Assembly (NCBI RefSeq): GCF_037126465.1
Contig: NC_088210.1
Coordinates: 20,423,511-20,487,510 of the forward strand
From: Ornithodoros turicata
Taxonomy: Eukaryota > Arthropoda > Arachnida > Ixodida > Argasidae
DNA: 64,000 nucleotides
Reading direction: 5' to 3'
Part shown: positions 62,413 through 64,000 of the stretch, piece by piece
Numbering within the stretch: the stretch's first letter is position 1
Layout: each line of letters starts with the position of its first letter
Translations under genes and position numbers: made by a program
The notes under the pieces: generated by a model
The model's database searches: none
Seen by the model: the letters and a program-made list of their open reading frames with translations, nothing else
What the model was told of the DNA's origin: nothing

Positions 62413-64000
62413 GAAAAGTAGGACCGAAGGTCGCGGGGACCTTTCAGGGACCATCGTAATCCCCCTCAAGACCCCCTCAAGACCGTGGCTTTCGGGCGCG
62501 ACCTTGTTCGCCCCCCCCCCCTAGCTTCGAGCATATATAGTTCAACTCTACCAAACTGGTGGCGCTGTTGAACACTATGACGTCATTTGTTTACAAACAG
62601 GGAGAGGTCTAAGCCTCAAACGCCCAGAAATTAACGAATTCAAACAACTCTGGGGAAATGACCTGCTGACACCTTGAATCGAACCTGAAATGAATCAGGT
62701 GACCCAGATTCGGTTCCTGACGTCAGCAGAGCTGACTGCTGCTTTGACTTCCCACGATGACTTTGGCAGTTGAATCATTTGAAATTGATAGAGCAATGCG
62801 CGCCGTCAGTCCCGCTTTGGACGCCGGAGGTCATATGGGAGTCACACAAAACGAAGACGCAATAACCGGAGACGAGCAATCGCGGTTGAGTGCGTGGGTG
62901 GACAACACGTACATTATCTGGCGCCGAATCTCACGTGGGGTTATGAAGTTCTGCGCATTGTGCATTAAGGGTTGTACTTCCGCTGCATAGTCAATACCAT
63001 TGATTTAGAAGCGCGGTCCGTTCGGTATCTTCGAGATGTATGCTGTGGAGATTGGACCATGACGGTACCCAGTCGTCTCGCAGTACGAAATATCGAAGTT
63101 CCGAACCATCTGTCTTTATTATACAGCAGCCGGTACGTTTACAAGCCATATCGCGGTGGAATTTCCTGAATAATTGATCATATACCATCACACTTGGTCG
63201 CTGACGTTCTGTGCAAGAACACAGAAGGGGGGGGGGGGGGTAAAGGAGTGAAAAGAGGGTGTACTAGAGGAAGGAAGAGCTAACTGGTGGGCTACACCGA
63301 ATGACGGCCCAAGCGGTGAGATGATGGTGATGGCGATGTAATAAAGGAAAAAAAAAAGGAAAGAAAGAAGAAGAAACGCGTGCATGACGGGCGATCAAGC
63401 TCTTCTGCAGCACATTGCACTTATTAGTCACTCTGACGTCACAACAGCTGAACTCGATGGAATATTTTTTTTTTAAATACTAAAAGTAACCAGAGCGCGC
63501 AGCATCATGCAATGCATCTTTAATGCAAAAAATTTGAATATGGAAGTAGTTTGCGATTGGTGCGCCCCACATGAATTCTCTGAAGCCGACAGTAGAAGAA
63601 AAAAAAATAAAAGAAGATGGTGACTTGGGGTGGTTGGCGTAGGATGTAAATGGGAGCCATTTTCATAATGTCTGCTCACGACGCGATTTCGTTCGGAATA
63701 AACTTCATTTGGAAGCCTTATTAATGCTAAATATCAGGCATCGCTGTTAAATACTGAAAGAAAATAAAAGGTGGTTTTCCGTAATGCTTGTGGAAACTCG
63801 TTTGCGTTCGACCAGACATTGTGTCCCCCGTATATGGTAATTCCATTTCCGTCACCAGTCCTCTGCAGGCGCCGAATCGATTCGAAAGAAATATTGAAAA
63901 CCCCCGAAAGCTTTATGAGTAGATTGCACATCGTGGCAATGCGTTTTGTTTCAACATAGTCCCCCCCCCCCCCCAATTGCGTATCGTGCTTGGCGTCAAG
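62413..64000. other. No supported gene
   Basis: CRE octamers lie at 62578-62585, 62718-62725 and 63434-63441. C or G runs lie near 62511, 63228 and 63961. A 77-codon + frame at 62757-62990 follows a CRE but is unrecognised. A GATGGTGATGG tract lies near 63322. Confidence 0.3.

Overview
This is a window of a large, repeat-rich animal nuclear genome. There is no operon structure, no ribosome-binding-site-led gene and no CRISPR array. Most long open frames are chance or repeat-derived. Spliceosomal splice sites, tRNA-headed SINEs, 3' ends of non-LTR retrotransposons, hAT-type and pogo-type terminal repeats and many microsatellites fill it. The SINE body and LINE tails recall those of ticks or other arachnids. 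That assignment rests on memory and was not verified by any search.

Protein-coding content is sparse and every call is a single exon. A small + exon at 15761-15806 resembles the N-terminus of the spliceosome-associated protein CCDC12. A well-formed + exon at 50459-50594 encodes a signal peptide and the start of a secreted precursor. A candidate - terminal exon at 27975-28211 encodes a cysteine-rich secreted-type tail. A weaker - candidate lies at 47202-47303. Upstream and downstream exons were not found, so long introns or genes leaving the window are assumed.

Mobile DNA dominates. RNase H-bearing non-LTR (LINE) relics with readable coding lie at 4767-5398 (-), 10675-11480 (-), 32694-32880 (+), 37376-38350 (-), 39227-39592 (+) and 44990-45366 (+). 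More than twenty further copies are reduced to the 3' UTR. I label the LINE tails A to D only to group them within this window. The main SINE family (SINE1) has a class-II-tRNA-like head and about nine copies. Two other SINE types are present. Three hAT-type elements keep exact 8-bp target duplications (7859-8160, 22990-23473, 60596-61237). A pogo-like element sits in a TA tract (43035-43800). A retropepsin relic with an intact DTGAE motif lies on the - strand near 41476-41502.

The most unusual layer is a set of long inverted repeats: 14734-14853, 22009-22280, 24083-24343, 49945-50187, 51661-51726, and the CCAATATTGG palindromic elements at 16646-16896 and 17470-17592. Several carry or lie near a short motif that fits a hammerhead-ribozyme core except at one conserved base. 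Such motifs are typical of Penelope-like retroelements, so the foldbacks may be Penelope debris or a related non-autonomous family.
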